DNA from: Motilimonas sp. E26
GTDB lineage: Bacteria; Pseudomonadota; Gammaproteobacteria; Enterobacterales; CBDFNC01
Reading direction: 5' to 3'
NCBI RefSeq assembly: GCF_021278025.1
Contig: NZ_JAIBHJ010000020.1
Span: 1 to 64,000 of the forward strand
Length of the DNA: 64,000 nucleotides
Every line of letters starts with the position of its first letter. The stretch's first letter is position 1. Made by a program: the position numbers and the translations under genes. Under the pieces are notes generated by a model, which did no database searches, was not told the DNA's origin, and worked only from the letters and a program-made list of their open reading frames with translations. This document shows positions 1 to 10,155 of the stretch, one piece after another.

Positions 1-115
1 TTGCGTTGCGCCTTGCGCTGTGCCGTCTCAGTGGTTGCGCATTATAGGGAGATTCGATTCTGGCGCAAGGCTTTTTTAACGAAAAATTGTAATTAAATTA
101 CACTCACAAGTTTCA
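1..115 (-). promoter_or_regulatory. rRNA operon P1-type promoter, reading leftwards out of the window
   Basis: On the minus strand a TTGCGC -35 (63-68) and a perfect TATAAT -10 (41-46) are separated by 16 bp, the short spacing typical of rRNA P1 promoters. The -10 is preceded by CTCCC and followed by a GCGC discriminator and a CCACTGA initial region, closely resembling the E. coli rrnB P1 start. An AT-rich stretch (about 71-115) lies where an UP element would be. The rRNA genes themselves would lie to the left of base 1 and are not visible. E. coli yrdA, the family of the next gene, also sits beside an rRNA operon. Expected control by ppGpp/DksA and growth rate is inferred from the family. 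Confidence 0.82.
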
Positions 116-121
116 CTCAAC

Positions 122-130
122 TTATCCACA
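122..130 (+). other. Single consensus DnaA box (TTATCCACA)
   Basis: A perfect match to the strong DnaA binding consensus lies between the rRNA-type promoter and the following gene. It is alone: no cluster of further boxes or AT-rich 13-mers is seen, so it is not an origin. It could be a chance match or a regulatory DnaA site. Confidence 0.4.
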
Positions 131-198
131 GGATTTGCAGATACTCCATCTTGTTTTGCTGTTTTTATATGCTAATGTCGGCAAAAAGGAGAACGCTT

Positions 199-750
199 AT
201 GAATCACAAATTACGCCCTTATAAAGGTATTTACCCTAAAGTATCCGATTATTGCTATATAGATGAAGCAGCCGTATTGGTTGGCGATATAGAATTAGCC
301 GAAGATGCAAGCATTTGGCCACTGGTTGCGGCACGTGGCGATGTAAACCATATAAAAATTGGCGCGCGCAGTAACGTTCAAGATGGCACTGTGTTACATG
401 TCACCCGTAAAACAGATAAAAATCCAAATGGATTTCCACTTCTCATTGGGGACGATGTCACCATTGGCCACAAGGCTATGTTACATGGATGCACTGTGGG
501 TAATAGGGTTTTGGTCGGTATGGGCGCAATTATCTTAGATAATGCAATTATTGAAGATGATGTAATTATTGGTGCTGGAGCTCTCGTCCCGCCCGGAAAA
601 ACATTAACATCAGGCTACTTATATGTAGGCTCTCCAGCCAAACAAGCGCGAAAGCTGACTCCTGCCGAATTGTCTTTTTTACCTGAATCAGCGCAAAACT
701 ATGTGCGCTTAAAAAATGAATACTTGGCCGAACATAATCAGCCAAGTTAA
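199..750 (+). CDS. yrdA: Gamma-carbonic anhydrase-like left-handed beta-helix protein (YrdA family)
   Basis: This 183-residue protein is made of hexapeptide repeats (for example IGARSNVQDGTVLHVT, IGDDVTIGHKAMLHGCTVGN, VLVGMGAIIL) that fold as a left-handed beta helix and trimerise. Histidines in the LHVT, GHKAMLHGC region correspond to the metal-binding positions of gamma-class carbonic anhydrases. The family is cytoplasmic; many members are annotated as carbonic anhydrase or carnitine-operon-like proteins, and activity varies. The ATG at 199 was chosen because AAAAAGGAG lies at proper spacing before it; upstream in-frame Met codons have no such site. It converges on ftnA with only 12 bp between stops. 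Confidence 0.85.
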   Translation: MNHKLRPYKGIYPKVSDYCYIDEAAVLVGDIELAEDASIWPLVAARGDVNHIKIGARSNVQDGTVLHVTRKTDKNPNGFPLLIGDDVTIGHKAMLHGCTVGNRVLVGMGAIILDNAIIEDDVIIGAGALVPPGKTLTSGYLYVGSPAKQARKLTPAELSFLPESAQNYVRLKNEYLAEHNQPS

Positions 751-762
751 ATACAAGGTAGC

Positions 763-1305
763 CTAAAAACCCGCTTCAGCCACTGTAGCGGAGTCAATAA
801 TACTTGGGCTGCCTGATTTAGCTAACTCTGCAAGCTCTTTGTCCATAAAATAGAGAGCTTGTTTGTCACCGCCCAGCAAGTCGATCTTATCGATAATAGT
901 TTTAAACAGCTTCTCTTCTTCATGCTGCTCAGACACATACCATTGTAAAAAATTAAATGTTGAATAATCTTGGCAGGTAAAAGCTTCATGGGCGAGAGCA
1001 TTGATTTTTTGTGTAATCATTTGCTCGTGCTCAAGGGTGGCGTGAAATACCTGAGTTAATGATTCAAAATCATGTGGTGGAGCATCAATCGCACCCAGGA
1101 TTGGTAATGCGCCTGTTTCACTAACATACGTGAATAAACGATGCATATGCTCCATTTCTTCTTTAGCGTGGCCTCGTAAAAATACCGCCGCACCTTCTAA
1201 CCCCTTATCTTCACACCAGGCGCTCATTTGCAGGTAAAGATTTGAAGAATAAAACTCTAGGTTAATTTGCTCGTTTAATTTCTCGATCATATTAGGCTTT
1301 AACAT
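763..1305 (-). CDS. ftnA: Bacterial non-heme ferritin
   Basis: A 180-residue four-helix-bundle ferritin that stores iron in a 24-subunit cytoplasmic shell. Ferroxidase-centre residues are in the expected E. coli FtnA positions: Glu17 in NLEFYSS, Glu50 and His53 in EEMEHMH, Glu94 in LEHEQ, and the SEQHEEE segment near residue 127. No heme-binding methionine pattern typical of bacterioferritin is evident. An AGGAG-type site precedes the start. Placement next to uspA recalls the ftnA-uspA neighbourhood of vibrios. No clear Fur box was identified upstream. Confidence 0.93.
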   Translation of the reverse strand: MLKPNMIEKLNEQINLEFYSSNLYLQMSAWCEDKGLEGAAVFLRGHAKEEMEHMHRLFTYVSETGALPILGAIDAPPHDFESLTQVFHATLEHEQMITQKINALAHEAFTCQDYSTFNFLQWYVSEQHEEEKLFKTIIDKIDLLGGDKQALYFMDKELAELAKSGSPSIIDSATVAEAGF

Positions 1306-1497
1306 TACAGCTCCTTTAATCGGCTTTTATGATTAGTTACATTTTCACATAGTTAGATGGACAAATACCACCCCACTTTAAATTGCCACCATAAAGTATG
1401 AAACTGTCTCAGTGGATCGTTCATTTCTTGACATATTTCACAACCCCATCTACGGACGACTGCTAGAATAGCTAAATTATCAATAGGAGTACTCATC

Positions 1498-1569
1498 ATG
1501 GAACTATTATTCAAGGAATGGAAAATATTAAGCTTCATTATGCTACTATTTTTACTCTCTTTTATCTGA
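1498..1569 (+). CDS. Candidate 23-residue single-pass membrane micropeptide
   Basis: In the 328-bp gap between ftnA and the histidine phosphatase gene, an ATG preceded by AGGAG at about 8 bp opens a 23-codon frame. The product begins MELLFKEWK and ends in a continuous hydrophobic run rich in Leu, Ile, Met and Phe, as expected for a tiny inner-membrane protein. No homologue is recognised. The frame is short enough to occur by chance; the good ribosome site and hydrophobic tail are the only support. The rest of the gap holds nothing else recognisable. Confidence 0.35.
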   Translation: MELLFKEWKILSFIMLLFLLSFI

Positions 1570-1633
1570 TTGAAGATATCCCTTTTTAAGCTATGATGCG
1601 CACCACTTAAGAACCAACTGACAGTGGCGAACA

Positions 1634-2251
1634 TTGATAACTCTGTACTTAATTCGCCACGGCGAAACCGATGCAAATAAACACGGTATTCTACAAGGCC
1701 AACAAAACACCCTACTCAATAGCAACGGCTTATCTCAGGCTAAAACCTTAGCGGGAGCATGCCAACATCTTACGATTAACACTATTCATAGTAGTGACTT
1801 AGCAAGAGCGAGCAGTACCGCAGCTCAAATTGCCCAGCCGCATCAACTCACTCCCAAGCTCACACCACTCTTACGCGAGATCGGTTTTGGCTCTTTAGAA
1901 GGCCAGCATCTCAAATTGATGCCCGCTGAAAAACAGTATCACTTACAGCGGCTATATACTCAGCAAATCAACCTGCCGTATGCTGACGCAGAGCCGTTAG
2001 CTAAACTTGAATCTAGGCTCTCGCAATTTATCAAGCACCTTAGCGCAGAATCATCAGGCAACCACGCGATTATCGGCCACGGCTACAGCTTAAACTATTT
2101 ACTGCATCATTTATTGAACTGGCCAAAACAGAACATGCAGTTACTTGAGCTCGCCAACTGTAGCGTTACCGAAGTCATTTTTAATCGACAGCAGTGGCAA
2201 CTCGTTCGCCTTAATCAGCAGGCTAACTCCCTTAGTTCTATACTGAAGTAA
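1634..2251 (+). CDS. Histidine phosphatase family protein (phosphoglycerate mutase/CobC-like)
   Basis: The protein opens with the RHGETDAN phosphohistidine motif (catalytic His at about residue 8-9), has the LREIGFGSLEG motif near residue 75, and a second catalytic histidine in HAIIGHGYS near residue 145. This is the branch that contains CobC alpha-ribazole phosphatase and PhoE/GpmB phosphatases; no cobalamin genes lie nearby, so substrate is unknown. In-frame stops close upstream leave TTG at 1634 as the only usual start, and no strong ribosome site precedes it. It probably runs with uspA, which starts 22 bp downstream behind a strong site. Confidence 0.82.
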   Translation: MITLYLIRHGETDANKHGILQGQQNTLLNSNGLSQAKTLAGACQHLTINTIHSSDLARASSTAAQIAQPHQLTPKLTPLLREIGFGSLEGQHLKLMPAEKQYHLQRLYTQQINLPYADAEPLAKLESRLSQFIKHLSAESSGNHAIIGHGYSLNYLLHHLLNWPKQNMQLLELANCSVTEVIFNRQQWQLVRLNQQANSLSSILK

Positions 2252-2273
2252 TAGCATTATAGGAGGACAGCAT

Positions 2274-2705
2274 ATGGCTGCTTATCAACACATTTTAGTG
2301 GCACTTAGTTTGGATAAAGATAGTCGAACCTTACTAAACAAAGCCGTTGAACGTGCTCGTATCGAGCATGCAAAACTAACCCTACTACACGTAAACATGC
2401 AACTTAACCAGCTTTATACCGATATGATTGCGATGGACATAGAAGAGATAAAAAAACAACTCACTGAACAATCAATAGCTGAATTAGATACATTAATGGC
2501 TGAACTAGATTACCCATTGATAGAGCACAGAATTGTTTGTGGTGAGATGCCTGAAAGCATTTTAACCTCAGCGAAATCCTTAGAAGTTGACTTGATCATT
2601 GCCGGCCATCACCACGGACTGTGGAGCTATTTCCACACCACGGCAAAAAAATTGTTGCATCAAGCCCCCTGTGATCTGTTGATTGTGCCAATAACAAATC
2701 ACTAA
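2274..2705 (+). CDS. uspA: Universal stress protein UspA
   Basis: A single UspA domain of 143 residues with an opening like E. coli UspA (YQHILVAL), the LYTDMI segment, and a DLIIAGHHHGLWS stretch that matches the E. coli GHHQDFWS region. The C-terminal PCDLLIVPI is also typical. E. coli UspA-type proteins lack the full ATP-binding GxxGxxGS motif, and it is absent here too. UspA accumulates on growth arrest and stress and is cytoplasmic. An AGGAGG site sits 8 bp before the ATG. Its neighbours (rsmJ, prlC, gor further right) match the E. coli uspA region. Confidence 0.9.
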   Translation: MAAYQHILVALSLDKDSRTLLNKAVERARIEHAKLTLLHVNMQLNQLYTDMIAMDIEEIKKQLTEQSIAELDTLMAELDYPLIEHRIVCGEMPESILTSAKSLEVDLIIAGHHHGLWSYFHTTAKKLLHQAPCDLLIVPITNH

Positions 2706-2707
2706 CA

Positions 2708-2866
2708 TTAAAGCGGAAAAGGCTTACAAAGCACCTTTTTTGTACTCGCCACACGGGCGCATTTACGGCACACGAATTGGGGCTGAATAACCAGCTCCCT
2801 CAAGCTAGTATGATGTTTTTCAATATCAGCCCGTTTCCAATCACACAAGGTCTGGTTTTTCTTCAT
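2708..2866 (-). CDS. Small CxxC protein of unknown function, 52 residues
   Basis: A minus-strand frame of 52 codons that converges on uspA with a 2-bp gap. The product is basic and starts MKKNQTLCDWK, with a pair of cysteines in FVCRKCARVA and another in VLCKPF near the C terminus, so four cysteines that could bind zinc or another metal. The pattern C-D-W-K with later C-R-K-C-A-R-V-A resembles small conserved proteins of Shewanella and Vibrio, from memory rather than a search. No strong ribosome site was seen before the ATG. Its function is unknown. Confidence 0.6.
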   Translation of the reverse strand: MKKNQTLCDWKRADIEKHHTSLRELVIQPQFVCRKCARVASTKKVLCKPFPL

Positions 2867-2961
2867 TCATAAACTCAGTATAAAGTATTAATAGCTGTCA
2901 TATATTTGTAACCGGTAGCCACTAGCATCCGCTTTATCACAACGGCTCTAGGCAACGCATC

Positions 2962-4920
2962 ATGCGCATAAGCACCTTCTCTCTCCTATCATCACTATTA
3001 CTAATGATATTAGCAAGCATACTCGGTTACTCGATGTGGCACAGCGGCGTTCAAATCCGAACGATGCAACAACAAGCGCAACAATACCAAGCGTTAAAAC
3101 ATCAGATCAGTGTCACTTTTCAACGTACCATCCAAGCTTATTTAAATAGCGGTGACGCAGGACAACTAAATCTCGCACAGCAACAGTTAGACACCTTATC
3201 ACAACAACTTTCTGCCTTTCCCAATCGACAAGTAGCGCAAATAGATGACAAAGTAGCCGCGTTATCAGAAGGCCTTAATAATGATTATCGTGCAGCAGGT
3301 AAACTATCAGGCAACAGTCAACAACTGCTCATTTTCGCTGAGCAAGAAATGTTTGGCTCATTAAACAGCCTACAAAGCTACGCACTTGAGGGACTAAACG
3401 AGAATACAGCTTTGGCTACTGCTTATCTTACTCTTTGCCAAGAGCTAAACGAATCACTGATACAACTCAGCCAACAGCGAGCCAAGTACCTGCAGCAAAT
3501 GCAACCAGAGCAACTCGAAGCAATACACTATTACCAGCAAAAAATGCGCGTAACTTTAGATCGACTAGTAACGAAAGCGCCGTTAAACATTTATTATATT
3601 GTCGAGCGAGATCCTGATGAACTTAGCTTTGATGACGATGAAGATCCGGTTGAAAAAGGCCAAGCGGCTATTGCTGAGCTGGCTAATTTAATTAAACGTT
3701 ATCCGAAAGAGCTCGACAATACCGAGCATAATATCAATTCCACCATCAAAGCCAGCAATCAACTAAAACAAGAGGTAGATCATCTAGAAACGGCCATATT
3801 AGTGATAGAAGCAAAAATACAAGCTGAAACAGAGCAAAACTTGGCTGACATCCGCCTGGCTTTATTGCTATCACTCGCAACGCTCATTGTGTATGCCTTA
3901 ATCGCATTTGTATTTCAGCAACAGCTTGTCGTCAAGCGCCTCAAGCAATTAAAGAATGCTTTCGCACAACTGGTAGAAACCGGTCTGCCACGTCCCCTCG
4001 CCTTAGCTAATTCAAAAGGCGAGTTAGGTGAAATAGCACAGTATTTCAATCAACTGATCACTCATATTCAATCAACACAAGCATATAAAGCCGAACAATT
4101 AGTCAAAGTATCCAACGCACTGAAGCTAATGGTTGACCAAGTACAAGTGATCGAGACAGATTCTAAAGCCAACAGCCAGGCCGCCAGTCAAAGCGCAGTA
4201 ATGGTGCAGGAGCTTAATCAGCTAGCACAAGAGGTTGAACAAAGCTCTCACACTATCCTAGGACATGCTAAAAATAGTGAGGGCGCAATGCTCGACAGCC
4301 AAAAATACGCTAAGCAAGTACTTGCTGCGACAGACAACACCAGTCAGGCGGTGCAACGTTGTAATGACTCGCTCGCTTCCCTTAGCCTGTCTGTTGATGA
4401 TGTTGAAAAAATTATCGATGTCATCAGTAATATTTCTGAACAAACGAATTTATTAGCCCTCAATGCTGCTATTGAGGCAGCTCGAGCTGGCGATCATGGT
4501 AGAGGGTTTGCCGTTGTCGCCACCGAAGTCCGACAGTTGTCACTTCGCACCCAAGAATCACTTAGCCAAATATCCACTATCTTAGAGCAATTACGCCAAG
4601 CGTCATCTGGGTTAAGAAAGGATATAGACGGTATATCAGTGGCTTCAATAAAACAGAAAGAAACGGCTGACACACTGTGGATTACTGCACAAGGCGTAAG
4701 AGAAACCGCGGTCAATTCAGCAGTCGTCGCCGAGCAAGGTAGCATTAATGCCAAGCTGCAATCCGATAAGCTGGTCGATTTTGCCTCGGCAATCGAGCAG
4801 GTCAAACAGCAATCTCAACAAGTCTCGAGCTTATCGCAACGAATTGCAGAACAAATAAAGCAAGAAGCCGACACCATTATTCATGCTCTGCACAATCAAA
4901 CAGCAGAACAAGGGGCTTAA
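2962..4920 (+). CDS. Methyl-accepting chemotaxis protein
   Basis: A 652-residue transducer: an N-terminal membrane helix (about 5-27), a long, Gln-rich helical periplasmic region with an acidic insert (DDDEDP) near residue 225, a second membrane helix (about 299-319), a HAMP linker and a cytoplasmic signalling coiled coil. The hairpin tip [15 protein letters not shown] (about 495-510) and the following [14 protein letters not shown] identify the receptor class and the CheA/CheW contact site. The ligand is unknown; the sensor region is not a recognisable PAS/Cache fold by eye. There is no C-terminal CheR-binding pentapeptide. The stop overlaps that of rsmJ. Confidence 0.93.
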   Translation: MRISTFSLLSSLLLMILASILGYSMWHSGVQIRTMQQQAQQYQALKHQISVTFQRTIQAYLNSGDAGQLNLAQQQLDTLSQQLSAFPNRQVAQIDDKVAALSEGLNNDYRAAGKLSGNSQQLLIFAEQEMFGSLNSLQSYALEGLNENTALATAYLTLCQELNESLIQLSQQRAKYLQQMQPEQLEAIHYYQQKMRVTLDRLVTKAPLNIYYIVERDPDELSFDDDEDPVEKGQAAIAELANLIKRYPKELDNTEHNINSTIKASNQLKQEVDHLETAILVIEAKIQAETEQNLADIRLALLLSLATLIVYALIAFVFQQQLVVKRLKQLKNAFAQLVETGLPRPLALANSKGELGEIAQYFNQLITHIQSTQAYKAEQLVKVSNALKLMVDQVQVIETDSKANSQAASQSAVMVQELNQLAQEVEQSSHTILGHAKNSEGAMLDSQKYAKQVLAATDNTSQAVQRCNDSLASLSLSVDDVEKIIDVISNISEQTNLLALNAAIEAARAGDHGRGFAVVATEVRQLSLRTQESLSQISTILEQLRQASSGLRKDIDGISVASIKQKETADTLWITAQGVRETAVNSAVVAEQGSINAKLQSDKLVDFASAIEQVKQQSQQVSSLSQRIAEQIKQEADTIIHALHNQTAEQGA

Positions 4921-4934
4921 GTAAGCCCCTTGTT
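4907..4934. terminator. Perfect 13-bp inverted repeat between convergent chemoreceptor and rsmJ genes
   Basis: AACAAGGGGCTTA and its exact complement are separated by two bases across the overlapping stop codons of the two convergent genes. The A-rich and T-rich ends make it a plausible bidirectional intrinsic terminator that also forms part of both coding 3' ends. Confidence 0.75.
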
Positions 4935-5744
4935 AACATAAACATCAAAGCGATTACTTTTGGTCGTAAACGCTAGTGTGGGTTTTTGCTGGGCCAACCA
5001 AGGTGCATAGTCAGGCCGTTTAACAACCACACGATATTGAGCGGCAGACATGGCGGGAGCCAGTAAAGCATCAGCATCTAAATCAGGCCCTACTAAGTGC
5101 TGAAACACACGCATTTCTTTTTTGACTAACGCACTTTTTTTCTTATGGGGAAACATAGGATCAAGGTAAACCACATCAGCTTGAGCATGAGCTAGCCAAT
5201 CGATCCCTGAATCAAACTGTAATTGCATATTCGCTTGCATCCAAGCGCCTATTTCAGGATCGCGGTAAGCGCGCTGCAAACCATCTTCCAATAAGGCCGC
5301 CACTACTGGAGAGCGCTCAACTAAAGTCACCTGACAACCCAAAGAGGCAAATACAAAAGCATCGCGGCCCAAACCTGCGGTAGCATCAATAACCGTTAAA
5401 CCAGCCTTAGCCTTAATCCCTATCGCTTTAGCGATAGTTTGCCCTTTGCCGCCACCAAACTTGCGCCGATGGGCTGCCGCGCCAGTAACAAAATCAACAG
5501 CCACGGCACCGAGCTTAGGCTCATCTACTTTACGTAATTCAAGTTGGGTCGCCGTTAGCACCAACACCAATAAGTCATCAGGCGTTCGCTTGGCGCTAAA
5601 GCCCCATTTTTTTCGTAGCTTGTCAGCATCAGCATTAAGCTCAGGGAAATCAGCAAGAAGAGGGATCACAAGCACACTCAATAAGAAATTTTCCGCATCA
5701 TAGCAGATTAATTCATCGCAATAAAAACCAACCCACTGAGTCAC
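4917..5744 (-). CDS. rsmJ: 16S rRNA (guanine-1516 N2)-methyltransferase RsmJ
   Basis: The 275-residue protein carries the SAM-binding motif [18 protein letters not shown] and the LVERSP strand, and the catalytic-region motif [19 protein letters not shown] that is diagnostic of RsmJ (YhiQ). It methylates G1516 of 16S rRNA in the 30S subunit. The start is GTG at 5744. In E. coli rsmJ lies directly behind prlC; here the same orientation is kept, but three signalling genes lie between them. It follows the large sensor protein gene by 16 bp and may be cotranscribed with it. Confidence 0.93.
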   Translation of the reverse strand: MTQWVGFYCDELICYDAENFLLSVLVIPLLADFPELNADADKLRKKWGFSAKRTPDDLLVLVLTATQLELRKVDEPKLGAVAVDFVTGAAAHRRKFGGGKGQTIAKAIGIKAKAGLTVIDATAGLGRDAFVFASLGCQVTLVERSPVVAALLEDGLQRAYRDPEIGAWMQANMQLQFDSGIDWLAHAQADVVYLDPMFPHKKKSALVKKEMRVFQHLVGPDLDADALLAPAMSAAQYRVVVKRPDYAPWLAQQKPTLAFTTKSNRFDVYVNKGLT

Positions 5745-5760
5745 AGTCGGAGATTCAATC

Positions 5761-8700
5761 TTACTCCATAGCGAGGGAAACCAGCGCCATCATCTCAATC
5801 GGCATCGGTTTACCTAAATGGTAGCCTTGCGCAAAATCGACGCCAATTTCAGCTAAGCGCATCATGACTCGCTCATCTTCAACACATTCCGCGATGGTTT
5901 GTTTCCCCATCAACTGACTGACCTCGTTGATACTGCGCACCATGGCATAATCCATCTCATCATCAGCTATATCGCGTACAAACAAGCCATCAATCTTCAA
6001 GTAGTCTACCGGCAGACGCTTCAAGTAACCAAATGACGAAAGACCAGTACCAAAGTCATCCAGCGCCAATTTACAGCCTAGTTTTTTCAACTCTTTCAGC
6101 AAGAAGGAAGCATGACTAAAGTTGGCAATAGCAACGGTTTCGGTTACCTCAAAGCAAATTTTATATAGTGGCAATTCGGAGTCAACCAAAGCCTTAACCA
6201 AGTACTCAACGAATTCTTTGTTACCAATCGACTGTCCAGAAAGGTTAATTGAACACTGATCCAATTTCGCCACATGATCTGGATGGCCTTTTAACCAAGC
6301 TAAAGTCTTATCGATAATCAGCTTGTCTAACTTATCGGCCAGATTGTAGTTTTCAGCAGCAGGAATAAATAGTCCCGGCGGAGCCAATTTGCCATTATCA
6401 TCTATCATTCGCGTCAGCACTTCGTAATGAAGATAACTTTTATCCTCGCCTTGAGTCCCTACTCGCTTGATTGGCTGGGCATAAAGACAGAATCGATGTT
6501 CTCGCAACGCCTGTTGCACCTTATTTACCCACTGCATTTCTCCGTGGCGTCGCTGCAACTCTTGATCATCTTGTTTAAACACATGAACCCGATTGCGACC
6601 TTCATCTTTTGCCGCATAACAAGCCGTATCGGCACAACTTAAAACATACTGGCGATTACCACTGCTCTCATTCATTTCCACTAAACCAATACTCACGCCT
6701 AGAGAAAAGGTTTTTTCTTCAGAAATAAAATGGTGTTCAGCAATCGCGGCTATAATGCCATGGGCGTAGGCTAGCGCATCATCAGGTAAACTATCTGCAA
6801 TTATCACCCCAAATTCATCACCCCCTAAACGCGCCAGTAATGCGTGGGATGGCAAGCTATCAGTTAATAAAGTTGCAAGCTGTTTCAATACTTCATCACC
6901 GGCACTATGACCACAGGTATCATTGATAACCTTAAACTGATCCATATCCAAGTACATTAGAGCATGCACCCGGCCGGCATCAGCGGCAGAATCAATATGC
7001 TTTTGTAACTCCGATTCAAAAAAGCTGCGGTTACCCAACCCGGTTAAAAAATCATGTGAAGCTTGATATGACAACTGCTCAGACAAATGCTTAGTTTCGG
7101 TAATGTCCTCACACACTAAAAAGAACTGCTCTTTACCTGGCACCTTGCGAGTGGTTTCATTAAGCCACAAGGTTTGCCCTAAACGGGTCTGATATTGGAT
7201 TTGACGACTCAGCAAACCATCAGGATTACTAGCACATTGATTTAAATACTTAACCTGAGTGCCAATATCATGTGCCACCGTGTGGAATAAAGTGATGTTT
7301 TTACCAACCAGCTCATCAACGGAATAACCAAGCAGTAACGCACCATAGCGATTACACGAAAGAACTAATCCCTGATTATTAATGGTTAGTAGCATAAACG
7401 GGTTTTCATCGTGCAGAACCCGATAACGCGCTTCACTTTCTCTTAATTCGACTTCTGCTCGCTTGATACTATTAATATCGCGACCTTCTAGTAGGATCAT
7501 CTCAACACCCTGACCACCACGCACGGGTTTCAATGATAAATCCACAATGACCGTCTGCTTACTGCTATTCATTTGCTGACTTTCATAGCGCACAAAATCG
7601 CCTTTTTGCGCCATTTCAATCGCAGCAACAAGCTTTTGCTGCTCCTCTAAATCATGGCGCCACCAAGGAGACTCCCAAATATACTCGCCAATTACATCAA
7701 CCTCATTCAGGCCCAGTAACTGCAACGCGGCCTTATTGGTTTGTAAAATCCGACCTTTATCATCAAGCAAGATAATAAATTGAAAAGCCTCATGAAACAG
7801 AGCACTAAAACGGGTGCGACTGGCGCGCAGCTCAAGCTCAACACGCTTTTGCTTTAATAAGTTAAATTGCAATAACGCAATAATGATGCAAAGGCTCAAC
7901 ACGATAGCCAACACGACAAAAAAATTGTCACGATAAATGTTGTATTGGTTCTCCGTTTGATTAACCACTAACGAATTTTTTGGTAGCTGATCAAAATCTA
8001 ACTGCCAATGCTTCAGCAATTCAGCATCAAACACGTATTGGTTATTTGACTTAGTTTCTATGGGTAAAGCTTCAATAGGAACAGAATGAAGAATATCTAA
8101 GGCTTTGCGCGCGGCCCGCTCACCTTGACTAAAACCGCTGACCATTTTGCCACCAACAACGACACCATAGCCTAAGGTGTAGTCCCAAGAGCCAAAGATC
8201 GGCACCTTAGCCACCTCAAATAACGATTGCAGTAAACTTTCATGCTCTAAGTATTGGCCATCTCGATCACGAGAGAAGACAGTGAACAGAATAATCGCAT
8301 CCCCGGTAATATTGGTGACCTTTTGCTTTAAGGTAAGAAATGTTTCTTCGTGTAAAACATGTACCTTAGGGTAAATCTGCCTACTTATCCTTTCTATATC
8401 GCGCTGTAATAACAGCCCAGTATTGGTATCTTCAACAATCACGTAGACATCTTTAGTGCGCGGTTTCAAACTTAAAGCTGCATTTAAGGTGTCTAACAAG
8501 TCAGGGCTCTCAACTACGCCGGTCACTTTCGCCATGCCATCAATTAAGGCGGGGGTAAAATTATTCACGCCAGCAAACACAATAGGTGTATTAGGGAAAA
8601 GACGTTGGCCATAAGTTTTTGCTAATGCGAGGGCATTATTGTCGGTAACAATAACGACATCAAAGTCACGATGAGAAAATTTTCGGGCGAAGGCTTCCGT

Positions 8701-8949
8701 CAGCAACGACATGTATTCATCGGTAAAAAACCGTTTACTGTCTAAATAAGAAACATAAAGAGAGACTTCTTGGTTTTTAAGAATTGACTCGATGCCCGCT
8801 TGTAAATCACGAGTCCACTTAAACCCTTGATGATAAGAATGAAGCACAAGTACTTCTTGTTGCTTGGCTTGAACGCCGACACTCAAAATCAACAGCGCTG
8901 CACCCAAAAAGAGGGAACAAAAAAAACGGCTTAGCCCTAATATCTGCAT
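5761..8949 (-). CDS. Periplasmic-binding-protein sensor with PAS, GGDEF and EAL domains
   Basis: A 1062-residue membrane protein for c-di-GMP turnover. After a signal/anchor helix (about 7-28) comes a periplasmic region like ABC_sub_bind proteins ([15 protein letters not shown], then [12 protein letters not shown] and PIVFAGVN), then a membrane helix (about 343-366), two PAS domains, a GGDEF domain with intact GGDEF (about residue 708) and a complete EAL domain. The EAL signature reads EVL, but the other catalytic residues are present: N in INLSGQS, E in EVTET, DD in LDDFGTG, K in LKIDG and E in AECVED. Both synthesis and hydrolysis are therefore possible. The ligand is unknown; this binding-domain class often binds small organic molecules. 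Confidence 0.9.
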   Translation of the reverse strand: MQILGLSRFFCSLFLGAALLILSVGVQAKQQEVLVLHSYHQGFKWTRDLQAGIESILKNQEVSLYVSYLDSKRFFTDEYMSLLTEAFARKFSHRDFDVVIVTDNNALALAKTYGQRLFPNTPIVFAGVNNFTPALIDGMAKVTGVVESPDLLDTLNAALSLKPRTKDVYVIVEDTNTGLLLQRDIERISRQIYPKVHVLHEETFLTLKQKVTNITGDAIILFTVFSRDRDGQYLEHESLLQSLFEVAKVPIFGSWDYTLGYGVVVGGKMVSGFSQGERAARKALDILHSVPIEALPIETKSNNQYVFDAELLKHWQLDFDQLPKNSLVVNQTENQYNIYRDNFFVVLAIVLSLCIIIALLQFNLLKQKRVELELRASRTRFSALFHEAFQFIILLDDKGRILQTNKAALQLLGLNEVDVIGEYIWESPWWRHDLEEQQKLVAAIEMAQKGDFVRYESQQMNSSKQTVIVDLSLKPVRGGQGVEMILLEGRDINSIKRAEVELRESEARYRVLHDENPFMLLTINNQGLVLSCNRYGALLLGYSVDELVGKNITLFHTVAHDIGTQVKYLNQCASNPDGLLSRQIQYQTRLGQTLWLNETTRKVPGKEQFFLVCEDITETKHLSEQLSYQASHDFLTGLGNRSFFESELQKHIDSAADAGRVHALMYLDMDQFKVINDTCGHSAGDEVLKQLATLLTDSLPSHALLARLGGDEFGVIIADSLPDDALAYAHGIIAAIAEHHFISEEKTFSLGVSIGLVEMNESSGNRQYVLSCADTACYAAKDEGRNRVHVFKQDDQELQRRHGEMQWVNKVQQALREHRFCLYAQPIKRVGTQGEDKSYLHYEVLTRMIDDNGKLAPPGLFIPAAENYNLADKLDKLIIDKTLAWLKGHPDHVAKLDQCSINLSGQSIGNKEFVEYLVKALVDSELPLYKICFEVTETVAIANFSHASFLLKELKKLGCKLALDDFGTGLSSFGYLKRLPVDYLKIDGLFVRDIADDEMDYAMVRSINEVSQLMGKQTIAECVEDERVMMRLAEIGVDFAQGYHLGKPMPIEMMALVSLAME

Positions 8950-9014
8950 CGGGTCTCAGTTAATCTATGGTACAAAAAGATAATCCGAGGGTACTCTGCC
9001 CATCGCATTATCGT

Positions 9015-9047
9015 CAACTTGACCACCAAGAGTTTGTGATCAAGTTG
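9015..9047 (-). terminator. Hairpin downstream of the MscS-type gene
   Basis: Twelve-base arms with one mismatch (CAACTTGACCAC / GTGATCAAGTTG) and a 9-base loop. There is no good U tract on the minus strand, so it may be a processing or weak termination hairpin. Confidence 0.35.
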
Positions 9048-9069
9048 AAAACAATCGCGTCAGCCTAGC

Positions 9070-10152
9070 TTAGCCTTCAGGGCTAATAGGCAGTTCAGGT
9101 TGAACTCCCTCGATATGTAATGTCTGTGTTGGGAAAGCAAATTCAGCATCATAAGACTCAATAATAGCCATCACTTTCAACAACACATCCTGTTTCACCT
9201 CATGAAAGTGAACCCAGTTTGTAGTCTTAGTGAAAGTATAAATGAAGAAATCCATAGAGGAGCTACCAAAACCATTAAAATTTACAATCATGGTTTGTGT
9301 CGTATCAATTTCATCATGGGCGGTTAGCATCCCTTTCACTTCTTCAACAATAGCAGCCATACTTTTACTATCAGCATAACGAATACCCAAGGTTTCATAA
9401 ATCCGACGATGGCTCATGCGTGACGGGTTTTCTACCGCAATATTAGAAAACACAGCATTAGGAACATAAAGGGGACGTTTATCAAATGTGCGAATAATAC
9501 TGACTCGCCAACCTATATGCTCAACGGTTCCTTCAATATTGCGGTCTGGCGAGCGGATCCAGTCGCCAACTTTAAAAGGGCGGTCTAAGTAAATAACGAA
9601 CGCACCAAAAAAATTTGCTAATAAATCCTTCGCGGCCATACCGACCACTAAACCGCCCACACCACCAAAAGCGAGGACCCCTGAAATACTAAAACCTAAG
9701 GTTTGAAAGATTCCTAATGCGGTAATGACTAATACCGCCGCTTTCATCAACTTGCCCAGCGCATTAACCGTAGTTTCATCTTTACCTTGGTCAATAAACT
9801 TATGTTCAGCATGAGTAATAAAACGTAGAAATGCCCATGCTATCAACCCAGTTAGCACTAAAGTCAAAGCCAGTGGAATATACTCCAGCAGGGCACTATT
9901 TTGATCTTCAGCGTAAACGCTGGCGACCATTGCCAACCCCACGGTTAATACTATCCAATTAATTGGCTTCCAAATTGACGCCCAAATGGCATCATCCCAA
10001 CCGGTTCTTGTCAGCGTGACAAGGCGCTCCATTTTTTTCGCAAAAATACGCCACAATACAAAAGCGACACTTGTGATAAGCAAAATCACACTTACATCGA
10101 ACATCCAATTATTGGTTTTATAACTGGCGACCAGATTCGAAATCCACTCCAT
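9070..10152 (-). CDS. MscS-family mechanosensitive ion channel
   Basis: A 360-residue inner-membrane protein with four to five membrane helices in the N-terminal half, followed by the pore-lining helix FGGVGGLVVGMAAKDLLAN, the hallmark Gly/Ala-rich TM3 of MscS channels. The beta domain is next (YLDRPFKVGDWI, GTVEHIGWRVS, YVPNAVFSN), then a cytoplasmic alpha/beta domain. Such channels open on membrane tension and release solutes in osmotic downshock. With more than three membrane helices it is nearer to the YbdG/YnaI branch than to MscS itself. It starts 3 bp after the stop of the GGDEF-EAL gene, so the two are likely cotranscribed. Confidence 0.92.
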   Translation of the reverse strand: MEWISNLVASYKTNNWMFDVSVILLITSVAFVLWRIFAKKMERLVTLTRTGWDDAIWASIWKPINWIVLTVGLAMVASVYAEDQNSALLEYIPLALTLVLTGLIAWAFLRFITHAEHKFIDQGKDETTVNALGKLMKAAVLVITALGIFQTLGFSISGVLAFGGVGGLVVGMAAKDLLANFFGAFVIYLDRPFKVGDWIRSPDRNIEGTVEHIGWRVSIIRTFDKRPLYVPNAVFSNIAVENPSRMSHRRIYETLGIRYADSKSMAAIVEEVKGMLTAHDEIDTTQTMIVNFNGFGSSSMDFFIYTFTKTTNWVHFHEVKQDVLLKVMAIIESYDAEFAFPTQTLHIEGVQPELPISPEG

Positions 10153-10155
10153 ATA

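Noticed and set aside
122-130. Replication origin
   Set aside because: Only one DnaA box, no AT-rich unwinding repeats and no dnaA, dnaN or gidA nearby.
725-750. ACTTGGC/GCCAAGT hairpin at the yrdA end as a terminator
   Set aside because: Seven-bp arms with a 12-base loop and no T tract; too weak to call.
1353-1676. 107-codon open frame on the minus strand between ftnA and the phosphatase gene
   Set aside because: It overlaps the phosphatase start and the AGGAG-led micropeptide, has no ribosome site, and has low-complexity Ser/Asn/His composition typical of a shadow frame.
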